Shown: positions 44,459 through 55,413, counted from the stretch's first letter. The stretch is DNA of 55,491 bases from an uncultured Alistipes sp. (GCA_947364365.1 CANASP010000015.1:1-55491); one strand, 5' to 3'. Numbers and translations are program-made. The notes: generated by a model from the letters alone, not told the origin.

Positions 44459-45278
44459 ACGCATAGCCTTCGTCATCGACCGTGAACACCAGATAGCTCC
44501 GCTTGCCGATGTTGTCGCATTCGTAGTAGAGCACCCCGTCGTCGAACAGCTCCTCGACGAAGAAGTTGTGCCCGTGGCCGTTCACGCAGAACTGCAAGGC
44601 AGGGAACTGCCGGATCGTATGTTGGAACACGCGGGCGACATTGTCGTCGAACTGTTCGGTGAAAGGCTTGGTGTGCATCGCCACGACGGTCTTCCCGGCC
44701 TCGGCAGGATACTCCGCGATCTGGCGTCCGAGAAAACCGAAGTCGGGAACGGCGACCTCGTGGCCGAACTCCAGCGCGTTGGTGTTGAGGCAGACCATGC
44801 GCACGTTGCCCGCCGTGAAGGCGAAATCGGCCTTCCCGAAGATCTTCGCGAAGACCTCGCGCCCCGTCCCCAGGCAGTCGTGGTTGCCCAGCAGCACGAC
44901 ATAGGGGATGCGCAACCGGTCGAGGATGTCGCGCTGGCGCTCGAACTCGGCCCGCAGGCCGAAGTCGGCCAGGTCGCCCGTATGGAGCACGAAATCGATG
45001 TCGTCGCGCCGGTTGAGCGCCTCGACGGCGGCCTTCGTCTCGTCGTACCAGCGTTGCGTGTCGCCGATGACGGCGAAGCGCAGCGTGTGCCGCCCGGCAC
45101 ACGCCTCCTCGATACGGGCGATGTTGCGCGCGTTGATTCCCGTCGGGCCGTCGATGCGGGTGTCGTAGGGATGGTATTCCGCCCGGCAGGACGCGAGAAG
45201 CGCAGCGGCCGCACAGAGAAGCCGGCAGCGAAAGGAGGGAATGCGGATCGTCGGAGCGAAATCGGTTCGTCGTTTCAT
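44439..45278 (-). CDS. Calcineurin-like metallophosphoesterase, lipoprotein
   Basis: A 279-residue exported phosphoesterase. A lipoprotein signal ends at ALLASC (about residue 31). All five metal motifs are there: IGDTQRW, HTGDLADFG, LLGNHD, MHTKPF and NGHGHN, giving a two-metal site. The substrate is open: nucleotides, phospholipid head groups or phosphosugars. A longer frame exists upstream, but MKRRTDFAP at 45278 precedes the signal peptide. First gene of a two-gene leftward unit. Confidence 0.85.
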   Translation of the reverse strand: MKRRTDFAPTIRIPSFRCRLLCAAAALLASCRAEYHPYDTRIDGPTGINARNIARIEEACAGRHTLRFAVIGDTQRWYDETKAAVEALNRRDDIDFVLHTGDLADFGLRAEFERQRDILDRLRIPYVVLLGNHDCLGTGREVFAKIFGKADFAFTAGNVRMVCLNTNALEFGHEVAVPDFGFLGRQIAEYPAEAGKTVVAMHTKPFTEQFDDNVARVFQHTIRQFPALQFCVNGHGHNFFVEELFDDGVLYYECDNIGKRSYLVFTVDDEGYAYERVAF

Positions 45279-45423
45279 ACGGCAAAGGAACCGATTTCGT
45301 CCGTCCGGCCGTTCCCCGTTTCGGATCGGGGATTGTTCGAAAAGGCCCCGCGGGGAAAAACCGGAGAGCACCCGCTCCGAATCGAACAGCGCATCCGGCC
45401 GTCTCCGGCCGGAGCTGCCGCGA

Positions 45424-47220
45424 TCAGAGGTCGCTCTTCAGATGGCGGCGCTTCATGCGGTCGGCGACCACGGCTTCGCGCGACAGACCGTCGCCGCGGT
45501 TGTCGCGGACGACGACACCCGAACAGCCGTCGAACAGCAGGAGCGGATCATGCCGCTCGGGGGTCTCGCCGACGACGATCTCGTTCCCCTCGAAACGCAG
45601 GTCGGCCGTGCTCTTGGCCGACAGGACGGGATTGCCGAAGGTGCGGAAACGGTTGCCCGCGATGCGGATGTTGCGGTGGACGGGGCGCTCGGGGTCGACC
45701 TCCGTATTCGACGGGTTGATGCCGATCACGGCATGATTGGGTCCGCCGTTGTAGGCGCAATCGACGAAGGTGTTGTTCTCGATCGTCACATCGCACACGG
45801 GTCCCGACTCGAACCACCCGGCCGCATCGCCCTCGATCAGGATGGCGCTCATGCCGGTCTTGTAATAGACATTGTCGGCGATGACGACCTTGCGGGGCGT
45901 CGTCATGAGCGTGCCGCGCGTGCTGGTTCGGGAGAAATAGCAGCCGCGCACCTCCACCTCGGGCGTGCAGCTCAGGTTCTCCACGCAGTCGCTGCCCGGT
46001 TCCATCCCGGGCGGAAGGGCCCGGTCGAAGCGCACCTCGACCTCCCGGTCGGAGAGGCGCCGCACATCGGCCACGCAGGCCGAGGCATAGCGCTCCATGG
46101 TCGCTGCACGGACGAAAGCCACCGTGTCGCCGCGGAAGAAGGCGTCGAAACCGTAGCTCTGCGCATGCATGAAGCGCAACTGCGCCGTGCGGTCGTCGAT
46201 GCGCCGCACGACGCGCAGGTTGGTACCGTGGACGTTGATCGGGTCGTCCTGCGCCCCGACGAAACGGCATCCCAGCACCCGCACCCGGCCGCTGCACCCC
46301 GAAAAGTGCATGAAGTCGGCCGAGGAGGCCAGCAGCCGGCCGCTCCCCTCGCGCGGCTCGCACCGCACGCCGCGCATGGTGACATCGCGCGAATACTGGC
46401 TGACGATGCCCAGCCCGTGCATGTAGCGCACGCGGAGGTTCTCCAGCACGATGCCACGGCTGCGGAAGAGAAACATCCCCACCTGGTCGCGGATGATGTC
46501 GCGCACGGTGAGCGTATTGCCGACTTTCGGACGGAAATCGGCGGGCGTCGCGAAGCGCACGACCCCCGGAGCCAGCTCCTCGGCCGCGGAGGCGGCGAGC
46601 CGGTTCCACCCCTCGCTGTAGAAGAAGCGTTCGCTGTCGGGATCGTATTCGATGCAGTGGTTGCGGTCGGAGCGCCACCCCTCGCCGAAAAGGTGGATGC
46701 GCCCGTCGGCCACCTCGTAGCGCGCGTCGCGGTGCAGCCGCACCTCGGTCCGGCCCGGCTCCGCCCGCACGTAGGTGATCTCCGAACCGCCGGGGCGCTC
46801 GAAGTCGAAGGCGAGGTCGCGCAGCACGACGTTCTCGCATCCGTCGAGCGCCAGCATGGTCATCTTGCCGTGGAACATCAGCGTCGCGCCGCAGCCCTCG
46901 ACCGTCAGGTCGCCGATCCGCTCCAGCAGCAGCCCCACGGTCTTCTCTTTCGACGGGCACTCCTCCTCCGACGAGGTGTTGGAGATGAAGTACTCCCGCC
47001 GCTCGGCCCCCTCGGGCCAGAGATCGTACCGTCCGGGCTCGAAGAGCAGCACCCGCGCTCCGCGCTCGCGGCAAGCGCGGAGCGCCTCGCGCAGCGGCCC
47101 GACGGCGTTGACATAGGTATGGGGGCGCAGGCCGAATTCGGCCACGCGGACCGTATCCTGCCGCTGCGCCGCGACGGGCAGCGAGACGAGCAGGGAGAGG
47201 AGCGGCAACAGACGTTTCAT
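45424..47220 (-). CDS. GH110 exo-alpha-1,3-galactosidase
   Basis: A 598-residue secreted enzyme with a type I signal peptide (cleaved near LPVAAQ). It is a right-handed beta-helix protein. The GH110 blocks are clear: ATLMFHGKMTMLAL, VRDIIRDQVGMFLFRS, SSADFMHFSGCSGRV and GAQDDPINVHGTNLR, the last holding the acidic residues expected for catalysis. GH110 enzymes remove alpha-1,3-galactose, with subfamilies acting on blood-group B antigen or on linear Gal-alpha-1,3-Gal; the subfamily cannot be settled by eye. It stands alone between unrelated genes, without SusCD. Confidence 0.9.
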   Translation of the reverse strand: MKRLLPLLSLLVSLPVAAQRQDTVRVAEFGLRPHTYVNAVGPLREALRACRERGARVLLFEPGRYDLWPEGAERREYFISNTSSEEECPSKEKTVGLLLERIGDLTVEGCGATLMFHGKMTMLALDGCENVVLRDLAFDFERPGGSEITYVRAEPGRTEVRLHRDARYEVADGRIHLFGEGWRSDRNHCIEYDPDSERFFYSEGWNRLAASAAEELAPGVVRFATPADFRPKVGNTLTVRDIIRDQVGMFLFRSRGIVLENLRVRYMHGLGIVSQYSRDVTMRGVRCEPREGSGRLLASSADFMHFSGCSGRVRVLGCRFVGAQDDPINVHGTNLRVVRRIDDRTAQLRFMHAQSYGFDAFFRGDTVAFVRAATMERYASACVADVRRLSDREVEVRFDRALPPGMEPGSDCVENLSCTPEVEVRGCYFSRTSTRGTLMTTPRKVVIADNVYYKTGMSAILIEGDAAGWFESGPVCDVTIENNTFVDCAYNGGPNHAVIGINPSNTEVDPERPVHRNIRIAGNRFRTFGNPVLSAKSTADLRFEGNEIVVGETPERHDPLLLFDGCSGVVVRDNRGDGLSREAVVADRMKRRHLKSDL

Positions 47221-47328
47221 CGCAGAATCGTTTAGGGGTAGTAAAGATAGGAAATTTTTCCGACATGCACACCCCTCCGGCTCGCCGTCACTCCCCGCCG
47301 CAAAAACGCGACGACGCAGCGCGGTGCG

Positions 47329-48027
47329 TCACGAGGCGTCCGACGGCCGGCCGTCGAGCGTCATGATCCGGATAGGACAGGCCACGGCGCACCGGCCGCA
47401 CTTGATGCAGTCGGGATGCAGGTAGCCTTCGGCCCCGCCCCGGCAGTCGTAGGGCGTCAGCTGCATGGGGCAGACGCGGGCGCAACTCCGGCATTTCATC
47501 TGGCAGCGCGAGCTGACGAAGATGCGGCGGTAACCCTCGGGCAGGCGGCCGCTCCGGGGCGACACCCACGACGAGAGCGTCCCCATCGGGCAGAACGAGC
47601 ACCAGGTACGCGGGGCATAGACGAACGACAGGATCACGCCGACGACGGTCGTGACCAGTATGATGAGCCAGAAGACGCGGCCCATGGCATCCCAGTCGCC
47701 CCGGGCACGGTACATCTGAACGCCGAACATCGTAAAGATGAACAGCACCATGAAGAGCCGGAACCCGAACGTGCGCACGAACGCGGGGATGGGACGATGG
47801 GGCGAATAGCGCGAGAGCAGCCGGTCGTAGAGACTGCCCCGCGGGCAGGCGTTGCCGCACCACCAGCGTCCCCGGCGCACGGCGAAAGCCACGGGAGCGA
47901 TCATGCAGACGAGCGCGAGAAATCCGACGACGGGATAGAAATATCCCACGACGAGGTAAGCGATCAGAATCCAGTAGAGGGGAAATCCCGCGACGGCGAG
48001 GTGGCGGTGAAACTGTTTTTGTGCCAT
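47329..48027 (-). CDS. NapH/NosR-like membrane polyferredoxin
   Basis: A 232-residue inner-membrane iron-sulfur protein. Helices flank two cysteine pairs characteristic of the NapH/CcoG-like fold (CGNACPRG and CSFCPMG). Two 4Fe-4S motifs follow at the C-terminus: CQMKCRSCARVCP and CIKCGRCAVACP. It should move electrons between the quinone pool or cytosol and an unidentified partner. The frame is open upstream, but MAQKQFHRH at 48027 comes before the first helix. It is divergent from the oxyR-type gene, which suggests redox control. Confidence 0.88.
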   Translation of the reverse strand: MAQKQFHRHLAVAGFPLYWILIAYLVVGYFYPVVGFLALVCMIAPVAFAVRRGRWWCGNACPRGSLYDRLLSRYSPHRPIPAFVRTFGFRLFMVLFIFTMFGVQMYRARGDWDAMGRVFWLIILVTTVVGVILSFVYAPRTWCSFCPMGTLSSWVSPRSGRLPEGYRRIFVSSRCQMKCRSCARVCPMQLTPYDCRGGAEGYLHPDCIKCGRCAVACPIRIMTLDGRPSDAS

Positions 48028-48065
48028 TGGGTAGGTTTTCAGGGTGAACAATCCGTTTCCGACCG

Positions 48066-48097
48066 CAAAATTACGCCCCGAACAATAGACGAACAAA
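48066..48097 (-). promoter_or_regulatory. Promoter of the polyferredoxin gene
   Basis: Minus strand TTTG (48094-48097), 20 bases, then TAATTTTG (48066-48073). Good consensus match. Confidence 0.65.
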
Positions 48098-48107
48098 CGT
48101 TTATCTC

Positions 48108-48115
48108 TATCTTTG
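48108..48115 (+). promoter_or_regulatory. -7 element of the oxyR gene
   Basis: TATCTTTG, 19 bases before the ATG at 48135, with no -33 TTG. Confidence 0.5.
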
Positions 48116-48134
48116 CATAGAAATAATCGATCGA

Positions 48135-49061
48135 ATGACCTTACAGCAGCTGAAATACATCGTGGCCGTAGACCGCCACCGCAGTTTCGCCCAGGCGGCA
48201 GAAGCGTGCGGCGTCACCCAGCCGACATTGAGCGCGATGCTCGTCAAGCTCGAAGAGGAGTTGGGCATACGCATCTTCGACCGGAGCAACCGGCGCGTCG
48301 TCCCGACCGACACGGGAGAGCGGATCGTAAGGCAGGCCGAAAGAACGCTCGTCGAGGCGGAGCGCATCGCCGAGATCGTCAGCGAAGCGAAAGGGAGCGT
48401 CTCGGGATCGCTGTCGTTGTGCATCGGTCCGAGCATCGCCCCCTACATCCTCCCGAAATTCATCAAGCGCTACCTCGACACCTATCCCGAGGTGGAACTA
48501 TCGATCGAAGAGACGAAGGCCTCGGAGATGGTCGAGGCGCTGCTCCGGGGAAAGGCCGACGCCGGCATCGCCACCGCCGGGCATGGCGTCGAGGGCGTGT
48601 ACGAAATCCCGCTCTACACCGAACGCTTCCTGGTCTATCTGTCGGAGGGATGCCGCCGCCGGTTGCCCGTATTCCGCCCCGAGATGCTCGAACACGAAAG
48701 TATGTGGATCATGAAGGAGAGCCAATGCCTCCGCCGGAGCGCCTTCAGTTTCTGCAAGGAGCGCGCCCGGGGGCACCGCGTCTACGAGGCGGGGAACATC
48801 GAGACGCTGATCCGGATCGTCGACGAGAACGGCGGCTACACCATCATCCCCGAAATGCACCTCGGCATGCTCACCGAGAAACAGCGTGCCAACGTGCGCC
48901 GCATCGACGGCGACCACCTCTCGGAGCGCCGCGTATCGCTCTATATCAAGCAAGACTACATTCGTCAGAAGATGCTCGCCACGGTGGTCGACACCCTGAC
49001 CGGATTCATGCCTGCAGCCATGTTCGAGCCCGGCCTATTGAAATTCGGGATAAAACTGTGA
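48135..49061 (+). CDS. oxyR: OxyR-type LysR-family peroxide sensor
   Basis: A 308-residue LysR regulator. The winged helix is at residues 1-60 (TLQQLKYIVAV, FAQAAEACGVTQPTLSAML, EEELGIRIFDRS). In the effector domain the segment ESQCLRRSAFSFC has two Cys nine positions apart, the same spacing as Cys199 and Cys208 of E. coli OxyR, which form the H2O2-sensing disulfide. It would activate antioxidant genes. The divergent polyferredoxin is the nearest candidate target. The two genes share a 107-bp intergenic region. Confidence 0.88.
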   Translation: MTLQQLKYIVAVDRHRSFAQAAEACGVTQPTLSAMLVKLEEELGIRIFDRSNRRVVPTDTGERIVRQAERTLVEAERIAEIVSEAKGSVSGSLSLCIGPSIAPYILPKFIKRYLDTYPEVELSIEETKASEMVEALLRGKADAGIATAGHGVEGVYEIPLYTERFLVYLSEGCRRRLPVFRPEMLEHESMWIMKESQCLRRSAFSFCKERARGHRVYEAGNIETLIRIVDENGGYTIIPEMHLGMLTEKQRANVRRIDGDHLSERRVSLYIKQDYIRQKMLATVVDTLTGFMPAAMFEPGLLKFGIKL

Positions 49062-49122
49062 CGCCGGCACGCGCGACCGATTCGCACAGCGCCAGAAAAC
49101 CGCTCGGAGAGCGGCCCGGGCA

Positions 49123-49162
49123 CTCGGGCGACGCGGGGTTTCGCGAGGGAGGTAACCCGCGG
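49123..49162. repeat. Hairpin repeat, copy 1 near tmRNA
   Basis: A 40-bp segment (CTCGGGCG plus the 30-bp core) that recurs at 49376-49415 with 38 of 40 positions identical. The core arms GCGGGGTT and AACCCGC can pair, with a bulge, around a loop carrying GAGGGAGGT. A more divergent copy is at 161-190. Confidence 0.75.
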
Positions 49163-49274
49163 TCATACAAAACACCCGCACGACCCCAGATCCGACAAAC
49201 GCCCCGACTATCCGCAGCCATACGAAACACCCGCACGGTCCGGGGCAAAACACACAACCACCCGCCACCAAAAC

Positions 49275-49302
49275 AAAAAACGCCCCGGAACAACCCGGAG
49301 CG
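49275..49302 (-). terminator. Duplicate of the tmRNA terminator
   Basis: On the minus strand an 8-bp stem (CGCTCCGG with CCGGGGCG, loop GTTGTT) followed by six T. It has the same stem as the real tmRNA terminator, but follows only a remnant. Confidence 0.7.
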
Positions 49303-49310
49303 TCGATCCA

Positions 49311-49375
49311 TTGTGGAGGTGGCGGGAGTCGAACGTGGCGCAAGCCACCTCACCGACTGAGCGCCGCTGTCGCCC
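49311..49375 (-). other. tmRNA/tRNA-like remnant
   Basis: The plus-strand segment 49313-49334 (22 bases beginning GTGGAGGTGG and ending GAGTCGAAC) is identical to the 3' end of tmRNA (49461-49482). After it the match stops and a D-arm-like segment (GCTCAGTCGGTGAG on the minus strand) appears, with no anticodon arm. It cannot fold as a working tRNA or tmRNA. It is probably left by duplication or by an element that once used the tmRNA 3' end as its attachment site. Confidence 0.6.
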
Positions 49376-49415
49376 CTCGGGCGGTGCGGGGTTTCGCGAG
49401 GGAGGTAACCCGCGG
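49376..49415. repeat. Hairpin repeat, copy 2 near tmRNA
   Basis: Second copy of the 40-bp segment, 253 bp from the first; the 30-bp core (49386-49415) is identical. It begins 9 bases past the T-run of the tmRNA terminator. Confidence 0.75.
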
Positions 49416-49423
49416 CCAAACGC

Positions 49424-49450
49424 AAAAAACGCCCCGGAGAACCGGAGCGC
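49424..49450 (-). terminator. Terminator of tmRNA
   Basis: On the minus strand CGCTCCGG-TTTCT-CCGGGGCG followed by six T, 11 bases after the tmRNA 3' end. Confidence 0.85.
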
Positions 49451-49461
49451 TCGTTCGAAGT

Positions 49462-49859
49462 GGAGGTGGCGGGAGTCGAACCCGCGTCCAAACAGGGAAC
49501 CCGAAAGCTTTCTACACGTTTATCCGCCCCTTCGTCCTTCTCCCCGCGCCTGGCCGGCGGCTGCCGAACACGGGGCCCAGTTCCTTTATTTCGCACGCCG
49601 GCCGGAACGCTCCGACGCACTATCTCCGAATGAATGATACCCCGTATGGACGGTCGTTAGGGAGCGGAAGATCGCCCGGGATACTCGTCGCCGAGCCGCC
49701 TGGGGCCCGGGGATTAAGCCAATTTTCCTTGAAAATTAGGCAGCGAGTGCGTAGCTGTTATTGCCAATTAGTTGTCGGGCCTCGGGATTAACGTGCCGCC
49801 ACCCAGCGCACGACGTGCTTACAATCAAACTCTGCCTGCTGTCAAAACCGGGCACCCCC
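49462..49859 (-). ncRNA. ssrA: tmRNA (transfer-messenger RNA)
   Basis: About 398 nt. The acceptor arms GGGGGTG (5') and CACCTCC (3') pair, and the 3' end has the tRNA-like T arm (GGGTTCGACTCCC). CCA is not encoded. The tag frame is at 49736-49765: GGC AAT AAC AGC TAC GCA CTC GCT GCC TAA, giving GNNSYALAA, close to the GE(T/N)NYALAA tags known in Bacteroides and Porphyromonas. Just past the stop is a stem from AATTTTC and GAAAATT, the usual helix after the tag. It rescues ribosomes stalled on broken mRNAs and marks the peptide for proteolysis. A -7 box lies 59 bases upstream, so the 5' end is made by processing. Confidence 0.95.
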
Positions 49860-49917
49860 GGGATTGTCGGGCTGCAAAGCCGAACGAAGGCGGAGCAAAA
49901 AACATGCTACCGCAGGG

Positions 49918-49925
49918 CAAAGATA
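49918..49925 (-). promoter_or_regulatory. -7 element of ssrA
   Basis: TATCTTTG on the minus strand, between the kinase stop (49984) and ssrA; no clear -33 box. Confidence 0.55.
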
Positions 49926-49983
49926 ATGCTTTTTTCCGAAATCCGCACTTCGACACCGATAAACCGACGCGATCGGCCGCAGA

Positions 49984-51498
49984 TCAGCCGATCGTCCGGC
50001 GCAGCAATTCGCGCAGCCGGGCCGCCGAAACGGGTTTGCTGAGGTAATCGCTGCACCCGGCGTCGAGTGCCCGGCGACGGTCCTGCTCGTAGGCGAAGGC
50101 CGTGACGGCGATGATCGGCACCTCGCCGTCCGTGCGGCGGATCCGGCGCGTGGCCTCCAGCCCGTCCATGACCGGCATGCGGATGTCCATCAGCACGGCA
50201 TCGGGCCGCCGCTCGGCGCACAGCCGCACGGCCTCCTCGCCGTTGCAGGCCCTGACCAGTTCGTAATCGCGGCGCAGCAGCAGCGAGACGAGCAGGTAGT
50301 TGCTGTCCGTATCCTCGGCGACGAGCAACAGCGGCCGCCGGCCGCCATGAGGCCGCAACGACTGCGGCGTCCGCCCCTCTTCCGGCCGGCAGCACGCCTC
50401 CTCGGCACGCCTCCTCGGCACGGCGAACCAGAAACGGGAGCCGCGCCCGAGCTCCGACTCCACGCCGATCCGCCCGCCCATCTGCTCGACGATCGACCGG
50501 CAGATCGGCAGCCCCAGCCCCGTACCGGGAGCCGGGTGGCCCAGCCTGACGAAGCGGTCGAAGATCGTCGGCTGCGCGTCGGCTGCGATGCCGCATCCGG
50601 TGTCGGTCACCGAGAAACAGAGCTCCTCGCCCCGCTCCGCGACCGCCAGCACGATAGTTCCTCGTTCCGTGAACTTTATGGCATTGGTGATGAAGTTGGC
50701 CAGCACCTGCATCAGACGGCTCTTGTCGCCATAGAGGTGAAAGCCGCAACCCGCACAGTCATAACGGAGTTCCACGGGTTTGTCCTGCAAACGGATGCGC
50801 AGCATCTGCACCACTTCGGCGCACATGCGGTCGACATCGACGGGGCCGTAGCTGAGTTCGAGCGTTCCCGCCTCGATTTTAGACAGATCGAGAATATCGG
50901 ATATCATGTTCAGCAACAATTCGTTGTTCTCGTTGACGATCCGCATGAACTCGTCGCGTTCGTCGGCGTCGTCGGTCTCGGTCAGCAAATTCGAGAATCC
51001 GACGATGGCATTGAGCGGCGTGCGGATTTCGTGGCTCATGTCGGCCAAAAAGGCCGACTTCAGACGATCGTTTACCTCGGCGCGGTTACGGGCCTCGACC
51101 AGCGCGCGTTCCGTCAGCTTGAATCCGGTGATGTCATAGGCCAGGCAGAGCAGATCGAAGGCCGGCGGAACCACCTCCGACGACAACCGCAGCAGCTCGA
51201 CGCGCGCCCAGCGGTCGCCCGATGCGTCGCAGATGCGCACGTCGATCCCCGCACGCTCGTCCGTGCCGGTCAGCACGCGCCTCTCCGCCTCGAACAACCG
51301 TCCGCGGTCCACCTCGCACACGCTGCTCCAGCGGCCGAAAACGTCGCTCGGGAGCGTTTCGGGATGCAGACCCAGGTTTCTATACCATTGCGGGGCGGCG
51401 AAACCTTCGCGCGCCGCCGATCCGAACAGGCAGCAGCCGGCCATGCCGCAGCGGCTGACCAGCGCAAGCGTCCGCAAGATCGTCTCTCTTCGTTCCAT
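49984..51498 (-). CDS. Soluble hybrid histidine kinase (PAS-HisKA-HATPase-REC)
   Basis: A 504-residue kinase without membrane helices or signal peptide, so a cytoplasmic sensor. Residues 30-135 resemble a PAS fold ending in DLLCLAYDITGFKLTERAL. HisKA follows with FLADMSHEIRTPLNAIVG (His156), then the ATPase domain (FITNAIKFTERG, DTGCGIAADAQPTIFDRF, GTGLGLPICRSIV), and a C-terminal receiver with LLVAEDTDSN and DAVLMDIRMPVMDG for the phospho-accepting Asp. There is no output DNA-binding domain, so a phosphotransfer partner lies elsewhere. The N-terminus has a Cys cluster (CGMAGCC, residues 17-23). A long open frame upstream lacks family similarity; ATG 51498 fits the promoter at 51517-51547. 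Confidence 0.88.
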   Translation of the reverse strand: MERRETILRTLALVSRCGMAGCCLFGSAAREGFAAPQWYRNLGLHPETLPSDVFGRWSSVCEVDRGRLFEAERRVLTGTDERAGIDVRICDASGDRWARVELLRLSSEVVPPAFDLLCLAYDITGFKLTERALVEARNRAEVNDRLKSAFLADMSHEIRTPLNAIVGFSNLLTETDDADERDEFMRIVNENNELLLNMISDILDLSKIEAGTLELSYGPVDVDRMCAEVVQMLRIRLQDKPVELRYDCAGCGFHLYGDKSRLMQVLANFITNAIKFTERGTIVLAVAERGEELCFSVTDTGCGIAADAQPTIFDRFVRLGHPAPGTGLGLPICRSIVEQMGGRIGVESELGRGSRFWFAVPRRRAEEACCRPEEGRTPQSLRPHGGRRPLLLVAEDTDSNYLLVSLLLRRDYELVRACNGEEAVRLCAERRPDAVLMDIRMPVMDGLEATRRIRRTDGEVPIIAVTAFAYEQDRRRALDAGCSDYLSKPVSAARLRELLRRTIG

Positions 51499-51516
51499 AG
51501 GCGGTTTTCTCTGTCG

Positions 51517-51547
51517 CAAAAGTAGCGACGCGAAGGCGAATACGCAA
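51517..51547 (-). promoter_or_regulatory. Promoter of the hybrid kinase
   Basis: Minus strand TTG (51545-51547), 20 bases, then TACTTTTG (51517-51524). The leader would be only about 13 bases, which supports the start at 51498. The rest of the 370-base gap to ftsE shows no gene. Confidence 0.65.
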
Positions 51548-51777
51548 CAAGCGCAGCCGTTTCGGGCTATCCGATCCGGCCCTTTGTGTAGACATTTCCG
51601 CCCGGCCGTTCCATCCGCCGCCACCGGACCGGCACGGAGACGCCGTTTCCCGGATAAGCCGCGCGGCGGCGATTCCCGCCGTCCCGACGCCGCGCGCGGG
51701 TCGATTCCGGATCCGCAACCGCGCGGACGGCGCAACATTTCTTCGACGCGCGGTGCGCTTTTCTGCCGAATTCTTCT

Positions 51778-51785
51778 TACATTTG
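51778..51785 (+). promoter_or_regulatory. -7 element of ftsE
   Basis: TACATTTG, 83 bases before the ATG at 51869; -33 box not evident. Confidence 0.4.
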
Positions 51786-51868
51786 CCGTGCGTCCCGCCT
51801 GCGCATACGACGCCGGCCGGCGCACACCGAAACACTCACCCGCCCCGAGCGGCGACAACCCGATCCCG

Positions 51869-54658
<2,790 letters not shown>

Positions 54659-54664
54659 ACCGAC

Positions 54665-54699
54665 AAAAGGGATCGTCTCCGCGAGGAGCGGTCCCTTTT
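54665..54699 (+). terminator. Terminator after gyrB
   Basis: An imperfect long stem from AAAAGGGA and TCCCTTTT with inner CTCC/GGAG closed by GCGA, ending in TTTTCGC. Confidence 0.75.
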
Positions 54700-54728
54700 C
54701 GCATACGACCACACCAAAAACCGCAACC

Positions 54729-55352
54729 ATGAAAGTAACCGTTATCGGAGTGGCCGGAGGAACCGGCTCGGGAAAATCGACGCTCGTCAAGCGTCTCCAG
54801 GAGGCCTTCGAGGGCGACGACGTCGTAACGCTCTGCCACGACTACTACTACAAGGCCCACACCGAGCTGACCTACGAGGAGCGCTCGAAACTCAACTACG
54901 ACCACCCGCAGGCGTTCGACACCTCCATGATGGTCGAACACATCAAGGCGCTGAAGGAGAACGTGCCCGTCGAGCGGCCGGTCTACTCGTTCGTCGAGCA
55001 CAACCGCATGGCCGAGACCGTATGCGTCAAGCCGTCGAAGGTCATCATCGTCGACGGCATCCTGATCTTCGAGAACAAGGAGCTGCGCGACCTGATGGAC
55101 ATCAAGGTCTTCGTCGACACCGACGCCGACCTGCGTCTCGCACGCCGTATCCTGCGCGACGTCTGCGACCGAGGCCGCACGATGCAGTCGGTCATCTCGC
55201 AATATACGCAGACGGTCAAGCCTATGCACGAGGAGTTCGTCGAGCCGTCGAAAAAGTACGCCGACGTCATCATCCCCGAGGGCGGATTCAACTCGGTGGC
55301 CGTGGCGATGCTCATCCAGAACATCCGCTCGCTCATCGAGGGCGGGGAGTAG
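54729..55352 (+). CDS. udk: Uridine kinase
   Basis: A 207-residue cytoplasmic P-loop kinase that phosphorylates uridine and cytidine in pyrimidine salvage. The Walker A loop GGTGSGKST is at residues 10-18. Further family blocks are CHDYYYKAHTELTYEER, NYDHPQAFDT and IIVDGILIFENKELRDLMDIK (in two parts), then RRILRDVCDRGRT with the lid arginines. It lies 70 bases past gyrB behind that gene's terminator, so it is probably a separate unit, and it ends in its own terminator. Confidence 0.96.
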   Translation: MKVTVIGVAGGTGSGKSTLVKRLQEAFEGDDVVTLCHDYYYKAHTELTYEERSKLNYDHPQAFDTSMMVEHIKALKENVPVERPVYSFVEHNRMAETVCVKPSKVIIVDGILIFENKELRDLMDIKVFVDTDADLRLARRILRDVCDRGRTMQSVISQYTQTVKPMHEEFVEPSKKYADVIIPEGGFNSVAVAMLIQNIRSLIEGGE

Positions 55353-55372
55353 CACGCCGCACGTCTGTCACG

Positions 55373-55413
55373 AAAAATCCCCTCCGGCCTGTGCAGCCGG
55401 AGGGGATTTTTTT
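55373..55413 (+). terminator. Terminator after udk
   Basis: A perfect 16-bp stem (55373-55388 with 55396-55411) including AAAAATCC/GGATTTTT, with a 7-base loop and a T7 run. Confidence 0.9.

Noticed and set aside
49311-49375. A functional tRNA on the minus strand
   Set aside because: T-loop and D-arm-like pieces are present, but there is no anticodon arm and the acceptor has no 5' partner.
49006-49620. Protein-coding frames in and beside the tmRNA
   Set aside because: They translate terminators, the hairpin repeat and tmRNA itself; the RNA genes explain the sequence.
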